A stretch of DNA of 64,000 bases from Papaver somniferum (Eukaryota; Streptophyta; Magnoliopsida; Ranunculales; Papaveraceae), in assembly GCF_003573695.1 (NCBI RefSeq), contig NW_020650526.1:3486208-3550207 (forward strand), in the 5' to 3' direction. A program made the translations under genes and the position numbers. Below are positions 54,145-64,000 of the stretch, in pieces; positions within the stretch are counted from its first letter, which is position 1; each line of letters opens with the position of its first letter. Under the pieces are notes generated by a model. The model was not told the origin of the DNA and did no database searches. It saw nothing but the letters and a program-made list of their open reading frames with translations.

Positions 54145-56990
54145 ATCTCCTCCTTAATGTGATGTTCTCCAACTCCTAGTAGATCACGGAAATTTTGAAA
54201 TTTACCTTTGGGAAGTGCCTTGGTGAATATGTTCGTTAATTGGTCTTCCGTCTTGCAATACTTGAGTTCTATCTCACCATCTTCAACCGTTTCTCGAATG
54301 AAATGGTACTTGAGTTTAATGTGTCTTTCTCTACAATGCTCAACCGAATTTTTGGACATAGAAATTGCCGATTTGTTGTCACAAAAAATTACGGTGCTTT
54401 CTTCTTGCTTCTCTTGAATGTCTTCCATGATTCTTCTTAGCCATACAACATGAGATGTAGCTATTGATGCCGAAATGTATTCCGCTTCCGTCGTGGATTG
54501 AGCTACGGTTTCTTGCTTCTACGATGCCCACGTGAATATACCCGAACCAAGAGAAAAAGCATTACCCGATGTACTCTTCATGTCATCAATACACCCTCCC
54601 AAGTCGCTATCACAATATCTAACTAATTTGACATCCAAATTTCTTGAATACATGATTCCAAAATTCATTGTTCCTTATATGTACCTTAACAACCTCTTTG
54701 CCACGCCAAGATGTAAATGACTAGGTGAAATCATGAACCTAGAAAGCATACTTGAAGCAAACATGATGTCGGGTCTTGTATGTGTAAGATACAACAAGTT
54801 TCCAATAAGACCTCTATAGTAAGTCTCATCAACCTTTCTTCCTCCATCATCCTTCTTGAGTTTCTCATTCACTACAAGTGGGGTAGATGTGGGGTTACAA
54901 CCAAGCATACCAAATTTCTTCAACACCTTTTCGGCATACCTGCTTTGAGAAATTCCTACTCCATCTTCAAAAGGAGTTTTATCCCATACGGCTTTGGTTG
55001 GACACCTATTCATCAAGTACACGGCGGTGTTAACGGCTTCGACCAAAAACACTTTAGGCATACCCTTGTCATGAAGCATGGACTTCGCCATCTCCATCAT
55101 GGTTTGGTTCTTTCTCTCGGAAACACCATTTTGTTGAGGAGTATAACCCACGGTTAATTGCCTTTCCAAGCCTTCATCTTCACAAAATTTATCAAACTCT
55201 TTGTTGTTGTACTCTTTTCCTCTATCACTTCTCAAAACTTTGATGTAGTGACCACTTTGCTTTTCAACAAGGCTCTTGAACTTCTTGAAGATGCTAAAAA
55301 CTTCGGACTTTTGTCTCATGAAGTACACCCAAGTCATACGACTTGATCATCAATGAATAATATAAAGTATATATTACCTCCATGAGTTGGTGTCTTCATT
55401 GGTACACACACATCGGTATGTACCAAACCAAGAAGTTCTTTTGCTCTCCATGATACACCTTTTGGGAATGGTTGACGATGTTGCTTCCCAAGTGCACAAC
55501 CTTCACATACTCCATATTTGTGGTTGATATGTTGTGGAAGTCCTTGCACCATTTTCTTGTTGGAAAACACCTTGAGACCATTGAAATTCAAATGCCCAAG
55601 TCTTTTATGCCATAACCATGTTTCATCAATGGTTGCCATCCTCAATGCAACATTCTTTTCCTTTTCAAAGATAATTGGAAAGCTTCTATGTTTCTCCATC
55701 TTGATACTCTTCAGGACTTGTCTCTTGTTGTTGTTCTTCTTGTCATAAATGGTGCAATATCCATCTTCAAAATGAACCGCATACCCAAGCTCCACAAGTT
55801 GCCCAACACTAAGAAAATTTTGTGCCAAATCCGGAACATATAACACATCTCTAATGTATTTTGCTCCATTGATAGTTTGCACACAAATTGTACCTATTCC
55901 GTTAGCTTGAACCATGTTTCCACCCCCCATCTTCACCATAGAGTTTATGGATTATCCATGTCAACAAACAAGCTCTTCACACCGGACATATGAGTTGTAC
56001 AACCACTATCTACAAACCACACTTCACTCTTAGAAGTATCCATAACAATTTGACAAGCATAAAACAAATTTTGTTTTTCTTCTTTCTCTTCGGCTCTACC
56101 GGCTTGTTCTTCACCTTTGTACCTATAATCTTTTTCCAAATGTCCATACTTCTTGCAATGATGACATTGGGGTTTTCCTTTGTTCCAGCAATTCTTCTCC
56201 AAATGACCATTCTTGTTGCAAAAATTGCATCTTGGTGCTTGTGAAGAATCACACTTTGTGTAGTTGTTGGAATTTGCTCCTCCTTTCTTCTATTTTCCCT
56301 TTCCTTTGAAGTTAGATGAAGCATCACCCTTGTACTCATTTTTCTTCATTGCTGAATTCTTTGAGTTCAAGTTCAATTTTGATTGAAAAGCACTCTCAAT
56401 TGACTTTTTGGAGTGTCTTGACAACCTTTGCTCATACACCTTCAAGGAAGCCCATAATTCTTGTGACTTCAATGTAGAAAAATCTTTAGTCTCTTCCAAA
56501 ATCGCCACAATGGGTTAAAATTTCTCCGACAAACAAATCAATATCTTCTCACAAATTCTTCTTTCTTCCATTTTCTCACCACACATCAACATATTATTAA
56601 CAACTTCAAAAACTCTTGAAGAAAACTCATTCAAACATTCATTCTCATTCATTTTTAGATTCTCAAAATCTTTTCTATATGAATGTAATTTTAATTCTCT
56701 TACCTTCTTATTACCTCCATACTCTTGTTGAAGAATATCCCAAGCTTCTTTAGTTATAGGAAAATGGATTACTCTTGGTAGAATAGTGTCTCCAACTCCT
56801 TGTTGAATGTACATGGATGCTTTTGCATTCTTCTTTCTACTCTCCTTAAGTAAATCCCTTTGGGGTTGTTCTAGAGTTGATGTATCTTCAATTTCATCAT
56901 ACCCATTTTTTTACAATCTCCCACACATCTTGAGACATGAACAAGGTCTTCATTTTGATGGCCCAAAAATCATAATTTTCTCCATGAAAT
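54132..56990 (-). pseudogene. Copia C gag-pol with in-frame deletion of integrase end and RT
   Basis: Gag lies at 56290-56990 with two knuckles: CNFCNKNGHLEKNC is intact, and CHHCKKYGHLEKDY has lost its last Cys. Protease VDSGCTTHMSG is at about 55990. GAG-pre-integrase WLWHKRLGHLNF is near 55610. The integrase core (LRSDRGKEY, TPQQNGVSERKN) is at 54960-55300. Then WDKTPFED joins directly to ISQSRYAEKVLKKFGM, the connection domain after the RT, skipping the integrase end and the whole RT with its YxDD box. RNase H follows (DNKSAISMSKN at 54370). Stops or shifts lie near 54520, 55336, 55945 and 56510. It is not autonomous. Confidence 0.85.
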
Positions 56991-57202
56991 AGTGGTATTG
57001 AAGGTTGTTAAATGTATAGACTTGAGTTACTACTACTTGCTATTGATTAGGTTGAAGATGATTGAAGAAATTGGGTTTTTTCTTTTCTAGATCTAGAATT
57101 TGAAAAGTTTGAATGTTGCTGATTTTTTGAATTTAATGGGTAGAAATTGATTTTTTTCACTCTCCAAGATCATATTCACTTGATTTACGCTCTGATACCA
57201 TT

Positions 57203-57513
57203 TGTTAGTAATTTGATTGAATAGTTTTGATTATTTGGATTGATTTTTGTTTGAAATGGAGATGGGGAAAGTATTCCTCTCTATCTCTTTGATTTCATTA
57301 ACATAAAGTTCTTACATTCTCTCTCTAAACTTGGTCAATATATGACCCAAGAAAAGAGATACATGTGGACCCTCTTTGTCCATACATATTCTACACTAAA
57401 ACAGATGCATTCATAAATGCATGATAAATATGTCTTGTACACAAGACTTGTTCACAAGACCAAAGTAACCTGCATTAAAAAATGCATGTGGAACATTACA
57501 TTAACTCTTAACA
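57203..57513 (-). repeat. 5' LTR of Copia C
   Basis: Same termini as 53845-54144. The primer-binding site is on its inner side. Confidence 0.92.
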
Positions 57514-57715
57514 ATTTTGAACCAACCTTTTGGTACATGTTTTCTGAACATGGTATTTCCAAGTGACAGAAAAATATTAATGCAATGTTTTGGTGTTATT
57601 GTAGTGTCTTTTAACGATTAATGCGAGAGAGTGGTTTGTTATTGATTTTATTTTGACTATCGAACGTTATAATCGGTAGCTATATATATGATATATCAAC
57701 CGATTATTATCCCTG

Positions 57716-59398
57716 TTATGGGTCACAGTAGAATATGAATTCTCTATTTTTCTCGTAATCAGTAGAAATATTAAAACATTGACTCTCGATTATATAAGTT
57801 CTTGTCAATATTTTGAAAAAATTATCTTTTGTGAATTTTGCTACTGAAAGTAGATTATGCTTCATGTCAGGCACCAACAAAACATTATTCATTCTAAAAC
57901 TAGCTATAGAAAGTACCAATAGAAGTAATGGAAAGAGACTTACTATTGTCAACTTGCACTTGATCCTTTCCTTTATAGTTGAAAGTATTTTGTAAAAAAG
58001 CTCATCTCCAGTCATGTGTGCAGTAGCACCGGAATCAGATATCCAATGAGAAGCAGTTGAAGTAGAAGGATCAAAATAAGTATTATCTTCATTCAAAGTA
58101 GTAAAAGCCTGTTGAGTAGCATGTGGTGCTTCATTTGCAGAATTAGGAAAAGTTGGTGGGTGATATCTAAAGTAACATCTGCTAGCATAATGTCCCTTCT
58201 TTCGACAGATAATTGACAGTCTACTGAATAAAAATCTCTTGTACTCCCATTTGTACCATTACACTATCCAGAAGTACTACCTTGATACGAATCATTTCCT
58301 TGATATGAAGAATATGAACCGTTTCCTTGATATGAAGTATTGCCTTGATATGAACCATTCCCATTATTTCTTGAACTAGAAGGTTTCAAATTCTCATTAT
58401 TTCCATTATGTCTTAGTTTACCTCTTGCATTACCATTACAACTATTACCAATTTCATTTCTACCATAAAGACCAGTAGGATGTTGTGCATTATAAGCAAT
58501 AAAAAATATGCATCATGTTGTTGCTCAATGAGCCATTGTTCATGATTTAATAGCCTTGGTTTTATCTCTGCAAAAGTAAAAGGAGTCTCCCTATTTTGTG
58601 TAGGTACAACAAAGGTATCAAACTCTCTTCCTAACCCATTTAACACATACATAACCAAATTTAAATCACTAATTTTTTCTCCAATTGTTGCTAATGTGTC
58701 AGCTACTTATTTGACATTATGTAAGTAAAACAAGATAGTCAAATTACCTTTCTTCACATTATGAAGTTGATTCTTAGCATATTTTTTGTTGCTATAAATT
58801 GAATTCTAAAGCTAATTCCAAGAAATTCCATAATCTCTTTAACAATAGAAAGCCCCAAAATATCACCAGAAACAGAATCTGTAAATGTAGCCTTCATACA
58901 ACTGGTAACAAAACAATCAATTTTTCTCCATAAAATCCATTGTGAATTCATTGAAAGAACTACATCAATTTCAATTTGCTTAACTGGTTCTTGTATATCA
59001 CCATTCACATAACCATATAAATCAGTGGAAATCAATATTGATTTCATCTGATCACGCCATAACTAGAAATTATTTGGACCTAATTTTGTAGAAACAAAAT
59101 TTGAGATGTTGGTGAATGGAAAATTAAAATCAGAAGAATTACCCATCTGAGCAACGGAATTCGAATGAGTACCCATATCATTTCTTATTCTATAAACAAT
59201 GGTTGCAGATGACACGAACTAAATCCGTAAAAATTTTGAGTAAAGATTGTTGAAGAATCAGATCTCGATTTGAATCTGATTAAAAATTATTCACTGAATC
59301 GTGAAAAAGATATTAAAAAATTGATTCTTGTCTATGTGAAAAAAATTATTCTCAAGGGTTGTTGCAGACTAAAGGCTCAAGATCAGCTGTCTGATACA
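57716..59398 (-). pseudogene. Copia D gag and protease remnant
   Basis: A minus-strand series of gag fragments (58413-59047, with MVMYVLNGLGREFDTFV and FAEIKPRLLNHE) precedes a region of repeated Tyr/Gly/Asn phrases at 58260-58370 (SYQGN-type). The protease follows, ISDSGATAHMTGDE at 57990-58060, with the beginning of the pre-integrase region (LLVPDMKHNLLSVAK). Pol beyond this point is lost at about 57716. Several stops and shifts. Not closely related to A, B or C. Confidence 0.75.
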
Positions 59399-59627
59399 AT
59401 GAGAAACATATGATATATTATTATTATTATTATTATTATTGAGAAAAGTGTTTTCAGATAATCTGCTGAAAGAATATTACAAAGTATTTAAGGACAACCA
59501 TTTGTTTTCCTAACAAGACTAGGAAACCGATACAACACATGACATAGGTCAAGTCAACATTGACTTGTTGACATGACACACACTTTATTGACACACTTAC
59601 ATATATCTAATACAAATCAACACAGAA
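59399..59627 (-). repeat. probable 5' LTR of Copia D
   Basis: Starts TGAGAAACATATGATATATT just after a decayed primer site (TGTATCAGACAGC on the minus strand, 59384-59396) and contains an (ATT)n microsatellite at 59416-59440. The right end CAACACA is inferred. No second LTR remains. Confidence 0.6.
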
Positions 59628-59631
59628 CATT

Positions 59632-59873
59632 CCGAAGTGAGTTGGGGAGCATACAAGATAACATTACCCAAGAGGTTCTGTTGGATGAGATTCAACAAAT
59701 TGTTCAGCCTACTGTATTTGAATCCATGGGAGCATGTATTCATAAATGAATTGGTGGTCAAAGGGATGCTCAACTTCAAGTTAATCTCGACAAAGCTTAT
59801 AAGGTTGCTGATGAGCTAGCTTCGCCACAAGTTCTTAACTCCCAATTATGTTTTACTAAATTTTTCCTTTAGA
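59632..59873 (+). other. possible coding remnant
   Basis: One frame reads ELGSIQDNITQEVLLDEIQQ and then, after a TGA near 59747, AQLQVNLDKAYKVADELASP before a stop. The biased composition resembles a helical protein with one stop. I cannot name it. Confidence 0.25.
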
Positions 59874-59879
59874 TTCACT

Positions 59880-61104
59880 TTGACTTGAGGACCGAAGTAT
59901 CTTGTTTGTTTGCACGATTTGATAACTTAGTAACCTAGGAAAAATACTCTTGCCTGCTTGGGTAAAGAGTTTCACCGAAAATGGCTGTGTTTACCTTTAC
60001 ATATACTGGCGACTGGATTATTGGTACACTGGTATCAAATTTAGCTTGATTTCATAGTCAAATCAAAATGCACACATTCTTAACTCCAACTCAATTAATG
60101 TATGCTTAATTTCCCTAAAAATGTCTGCTTATTTGAATGCCGGAGTTTGTTTTTTTGCTTGTTGCAGGTCTCGCATTCTTGTTCTAGGTTTCTGCCACTT
60201 TTCTTGACGGTAGTGTTAGGTTAATATACATTTTATCGTTTACGGTGGGGAATGTTATCCGTTTGGCTTTCAGTGATTTTGCCTATATGCAAGTCTTAGA
60301 TTAAAAGGAGGCAAATGTAGTCATGTGAGATTGAAAACTTGATGAAATGAGTTGTGGAGTTAAGGGTTTAGGGAATGAATTTTGGCCTAAATATTACCAA
60401 TAAATGTGTGGAGATTTTCTAAATAATGCAAATTTGGGATTTCTTTTTCGGTACTTGCTTAATCTGATATGGAAGAACAAACATTTGAAGCAGCAATGGG
60501 CATACATCCATACACTAAAGCTTACAGTCGCGCGCCTGCTTTGTTCAACGTTTATTTTGATTCAGATTAATAAATTACACATATGTTGTCTAAAATGCAA
60601 ATAGAATGTTAAAATAGTTTAACAATTTAACGGGTGTTATATTAAAATAGAATGTAAAATACACATATGTTGTTCAACTGGAACGGAGCATGGTCCTGAC
60701 AAGAAGTATGCAGTGGTCACTCCAAGGACTTGTTATACTAAACTGGTTTATACCATGTGCCACGCCGGGCCTATAACTGAACCAAAGAATGATTTTGCTA
60801 CAAATCATTTTTTTTTGCCGTATGGCATAAGAATAGGCCTTACAAAAGTCTAGTTTATCTTTTGGCAATCAAAAGAACAAGAGTTCCAAGCTGTGAGACT
60901 ATGCGAGGCTATGTGGAGTATCCAATTACATGACCATACAAGATACTCCGGTATTCCATCCATCCATTTTAGATGCATCATCATGTCAAACACATGACAC
61001 CAAACATGATGAGTACCCGGCCTCTAGCTATATTTTTACTGGAAAAGAGAAAGAAAAAAAAAAGTTTATTACCGTGGTAAAAGTAACAAAATGACGGGCT
61101 AAAG
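59880..61104. other. non-coding stretch
   Basis: No gene or element end recognised. ACACATATGTTGT occurs twice (about 60577 and 60661) around a short AT-rich segment. Confidence 0.4.
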
Positions 61105-61113
61105 TTTTTAGAT

Positions 61114-62573
61114 GGGAAAAATATGGTTTGGTCCTTTATAGGTGGTCCCATGTTTATTTGGTCCTTTCAAAAATCACATTTTTCATTTAGTCCATAATTA
61201 TTTAAAAATATTAAAATATCTAAAATACCCTTTTTATTTCTTATTTCTTTCTCCTCACATAGTCACGTGAGTAATTTTTTTTCTCTATTCTTTATTTTCT
61301 ATATTAATTTCTCACTCTTCTTAACTTTAATAAATAAAAACTTAAAAATGAAATATCTCTCAAGATATAAGTCGAAAATTAATAAATTGTATATATTCGG
61401 AAAGCATTCGACGATAGCTTTCCAACGAGTACCATTGTCGCTATGTTTCGGTGCTTTTATTTTTTTTCGATATAATAGTAGTTCATTTCCGAGAATGAAC
61501 ACTATTTTTGAACATGTTGTTCATTCTAGTTCTAGCAGTTCATTTCGTAAAATGAACTCGTATATACTAGCAATTTATTTTGTACAATAAACTCATAATA
61601 GTAGCAGTTCATTTCGTAAAATGAACTCGTATATACTAGCTACTTTTTTTTGTAGAATAAACTCATAATATTAGTTCAATTTGAAGAATGAAGTCGTAAT
61701 GATAGTTCATTATTATAGTTCTTATTGAAGAATGAACTCGTGATAGCTGTTCTTAATTTGGAGTGAACTCATAATAGTTATTCATATTGTAGGATTGATA
61801 ATTCATGTTGTAAAATAAACTCGTAATAGTAATTAAGAATGGTAGTTCATATTGTAGAATGAACTCGTAACAGTTGTTCATTATGGTAGTTCATTTTATA
61901 AAATGAACTCGTAATAATAGTTCATTATACCAGTTCATTTTGTAGAATGAAGTCGTATGATAGTTCGTTTTGTAGAATGAACTCGTATGTTATTTAATAC
62001 AAAGAGTTCACTTTTTGGAATGAACTAACGAGCATGATAATTCATTAAACTAGTTGATTTTGTAGAATGAACTCGTATAATAGTAGTTCATTAAAGTAGT
62101 TCATTTTGTAGAATGAACTCGTATAATAATTCATTTTATAGCTAAAAAATAAGGCAAAAATACAAAACTCCGAAACATAGCGACAATGGTACTCGTTGGA
62201 AAACTATCGTCGAGGACTTTCCGAATATATAAAATTTATCATTTTTGGACATATGGTTCAAAAGATATTTATGTTTTAAGTTTTATTTAATTCTTTTAAT
62301 TAAGAGAGAGAAAAAAGAGAAAATAATATTTTTCTTAGTATTTGGTCTTAGGATCAAACCATTATTTTCTAGGACCAAACAATAATATAAGGGTATTTCT
62401 GCCACCAAATAATGAAAATTACATCATCCATGACATCACCCTAAGACCAAACTATAATTTGTAGGACCAAACTATAATATATTTTCACAAATAGAACCAA
62501 ACAGACACATGACTGAGTCAACTGGCCTAGACTCTCTCTAATATATTTCCTAGGACCATATGATATTTCCTAC
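61114..62573. mobile_element. non-autonomous Mutator-type element with long inverted arms, 1.46 kb
   Basis: The flanking 9 bp TTTTTAGAT occurs at 61105-61113 and 62574-62582, as for Mutator-like elements. Arms are inverted copies: TTTGGTCCT-rich ends, and inner blocks around CCAACGAGTACCATTGTCGC (61423-61442), repeated inverted near 62185-62204 with CGAAACATAGCGACAATGGT. The centre is an array of short palindromes. No coding content. The whole could fold into a long hairpin. Confidence 0.85.
61478..62140. repeat. array of about 20-25 short palindromes GTTCATT...AATGAAC
   Basis: Units of the type AGTTCATTTTGTAGAATGAACTCGTA recur every 25-45 bp, for example near 61537, 61601, 61938, 61967 and 62098. 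Each is itself nearly palindromic. They fill the centre of the Mutator-type element. Confidence 0.9.
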
Positions 62574-62762
62574 TTTTTAGATCTGAAATTTGAAATTCAA
62601 ATTTCCCGCCAAAACTGTATTGTCTCTCTTTTTTCTCGATGAACTCAATGAAAGAATAACAAATATCTCGTTTCTTTATTTTTTAGATTTCGGTTCTAAG
62701 ACTAAACTCTCTCGCTCTCTCTCTCAATAATCTCCATATTAATTTTTGGTATGATTTTGATC

Positions 62763-63033
62763 TCTGTAGGTACCAAAAAGATCTTTCCGCCAAATCTTCT
62801 TGAGCAGCAGATACTTCAGAGGTTATCCCAAAGGATTCTGTTGATTCTATTTTTTCTTTTCTCAATTTATTTTGGTGTGACATTTTCACAAACATCTTAT
62901 GTTCTAAATCTCCAATATCTTGATTTTGTTTTCGTAGCCGTGGAATGATGATCTTCAGGCAACAGGAGGGTTTCAGTTCCAGGACCAGCAACTGCTTTTA
63001 CTTTTAGCTTCTCAGCGCCTCAATGATTTTAAG
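62763..63033 (+). other. candidate exons of an unidentified gene
   Basis: After an acceptor-like TTTTCGTAG (62936) an open block reads WNDDLQATGGFQFQDQQLLL, then LLASQRLNDFK, and ends at AAG|GTAATT (63033). A second open piece lies at 62780-62840. The CT-rich leader at 62700-62730 (CTCTCTCGCTCTCTCTCTC) would suit a 5' UTR. It could be the start of a host gene cut by the Copia at 63416. I do not recognise the protein. Confidence 0.3.
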
Positions 63034-63415
63034 GTAATTAATTACCAATCTCAGCTTTCCTTGTTTCTCTAATTCTTCCAATAATTTTCTATAATCAATT
63101 TTAGATGTTATTTTCAATGCTATAGGTTTGTGATTACTTTTCTGGTTGAGCTTGTTAAAATAATTGCTCTTTTTTTTTTGAACATCTGTACAATTTGGAG
63201 AGTTTTTCTTTTTATCAACATCTTTCTAGAATATAGATACTCTGGATAAGCTAATTGATATTAGTCAGAAAGTGATTTTGGGTAGAATATCTTCCACAGA
63301 TTGTATGGAGATTCAATCTTGTATTTATATGAATTACATATTACATTATTTAAAACTGTAAAACAGAAATACTAGGAGATCCTAGATAGTAGTCGGAGAA
63401 GGTTATAGACCAGAC
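63034..63415. other. intron-like or LTR sequence before Copia E
   Basis: AT-rich. The right part (about 63240-63415) probably contains the 3' LTR of the Copia on the right, but its ends were not resolved. Confidence 0.35.
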
Positions 63416-64000
63416 TTAGTTTTGATTTGTTGAACTGTTTCCGAGCTTTGTGCAGATGGGTGTGACTGATTCATTATTTGTGATGACACCCTCCCTCAAG
63501 TTGAACCGGAGTTGACGAATGTTCAACTTGTCTCTTATTTGCTGAAACCTTGGTGAAGACAATCCTTTAGTAAAAATATCAGCTAGCTGATCTCTACTGC
63601 TGATAAACTTAACATGAAGTTGTTTCCGAGCTACCCTTTCACGTACAAAGTGGTAATCAATTTCGATATGTTTAGTGCGCGCATGGAATATGGGATTGGC
63701 AGTGAGGTAGGTTGCACCGAGGTTGTCACACCATAGGGAAGGTGTAGGAGAAATAACACCCAATTCGACCAACAAGGACTAGATCCATATAAGCTCAGAA
63801 GTGGCAATAGCTACATCGAGATATTCAGCTTCTGTACTTGATTTTGAAACTGTTTTCTGCTTCCTAGCACTCCAAGAGATGAGATTACCTCCAAAATAGA
63901 TGCAAAACCCACTGGTAGATCTCCGATCATCAAGACTGTCTGCCCAATCTGCATCAGAATATGCATGAAGTGAATAATCCTTCCCAGGTTTAATGAACAT
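63416..64000 (-). pseudogene. Copia E RNase H end, cut by the window edge
   Basis: Minus-strand reading with [31 protein letters not shown] and, after a stop at 63779, [18 protein letters not shown] and [16 protein letters not shown]. This is the standard C-terminal part of Copia pol. The usual Ala after EAEY is Leu here. One nonsense codon separates the two ORFs. The remainder lies outside the window. Confidence 0.88.

Larger units (their letters stand above)
53845..57513 (-). mobile_element. Copia-type retrotransposon C, complete ends, internal deletion
   Basis: LTRs at 53845-54144 (300 bp) and 57203-57513 (311 bp) start TGTTAGTAATTTG and end CTCTTAACA. The target duplication ATTTT lies at 53840-53844 and 57514-57518. 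The primer-binding site TGGTATCAGAGC (minus) is at 57189-57200, two bases from the LTR. The LTRs differ at only about a dozen places plus small indels, one of which is a duplicated ACAAGAC.TGTTC segment. The insertion is therefore fairly recent. It lies just after the stop codon of the unidentified exon. Confidence 0.95.

Overview
This is nuclear DNA of a land plant, most likely a eudicot. It has spliced GT-AG introns, AT-rich spacers, plant-type promoters, and every major plant transposon class layered inside one another. The species cannot be read from the sequence. I found no rRNA, tRNA, CRISPR array or bacterial-type operon.

Region by region. 1-6635: low-copy sequence with small repeats, one intact gene for a small secreted protein (3719-4135, minus), copies of its flanks, and a complete 418 bp TRIM retrotransposon (4942-5359). 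6636-14298: two defective Copia elements in tandem that share one LTR. 14299-20300: Gypsy remnants, comprising a capsid fragment cut by another LTR, a spliced gene lying antisense to that LTR, and a 1.5 kb LTR with primer-binding site and gag start. 20470-25750: LINE tails, an 81 bp tandem duplication, a 2.2 kb DNA transposon full of CGGC motifs (with a 182 base assembly gap), and a Stowaway MITE. 28599-29030: the second secreted-protein gene (plus), a paralogue of the first in divergent orientation. 31484-37472: a complete Mutator-like element with a decayed mudrA-type transposase gene and a convergent zinc-finger gene. 38184-38922: a probable Helitron. 39430-40082: the tail of a reverse-transcriptase-type ORF. 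40280-47057: a LINE 3' end split by a 6.3 kb CACTA element that carries pieces of two host genes, NAP1 and uracil phosphoribosyltransferase. 47058-53478: a Tat-like Gypsy element in minus orientation with gag and protease, no recognisable reverse transcriptase or integrase, and a multi-exon antisense gene. 53845-57513: a young Copia with an in-frame internal deletion. 57716-59630: a Copia fragment. 61114-62573: a non-autonomous Mutator-type element built of palindromes. 63416-64000: the end of another Copia, cut by the window edge.

The only clear host genes are the two secreted-protein paralogues. About 450-600 bp of promoter and the 3' flank are homologous between them, so they were probably once close neighbours later separated by transposons. 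The most interesting items are the gene-capturing CACTA, the antisense gene family in pol-less Gypsy elements (two copies here), the Mutator element with a convergent GRF-type zinc-finger gene, and three different arrays of short palindromes or inverted motifs inside DNA transposons. Boundaries given with target-site duplications were read directly. Family names rest on motif recognition without a database search.
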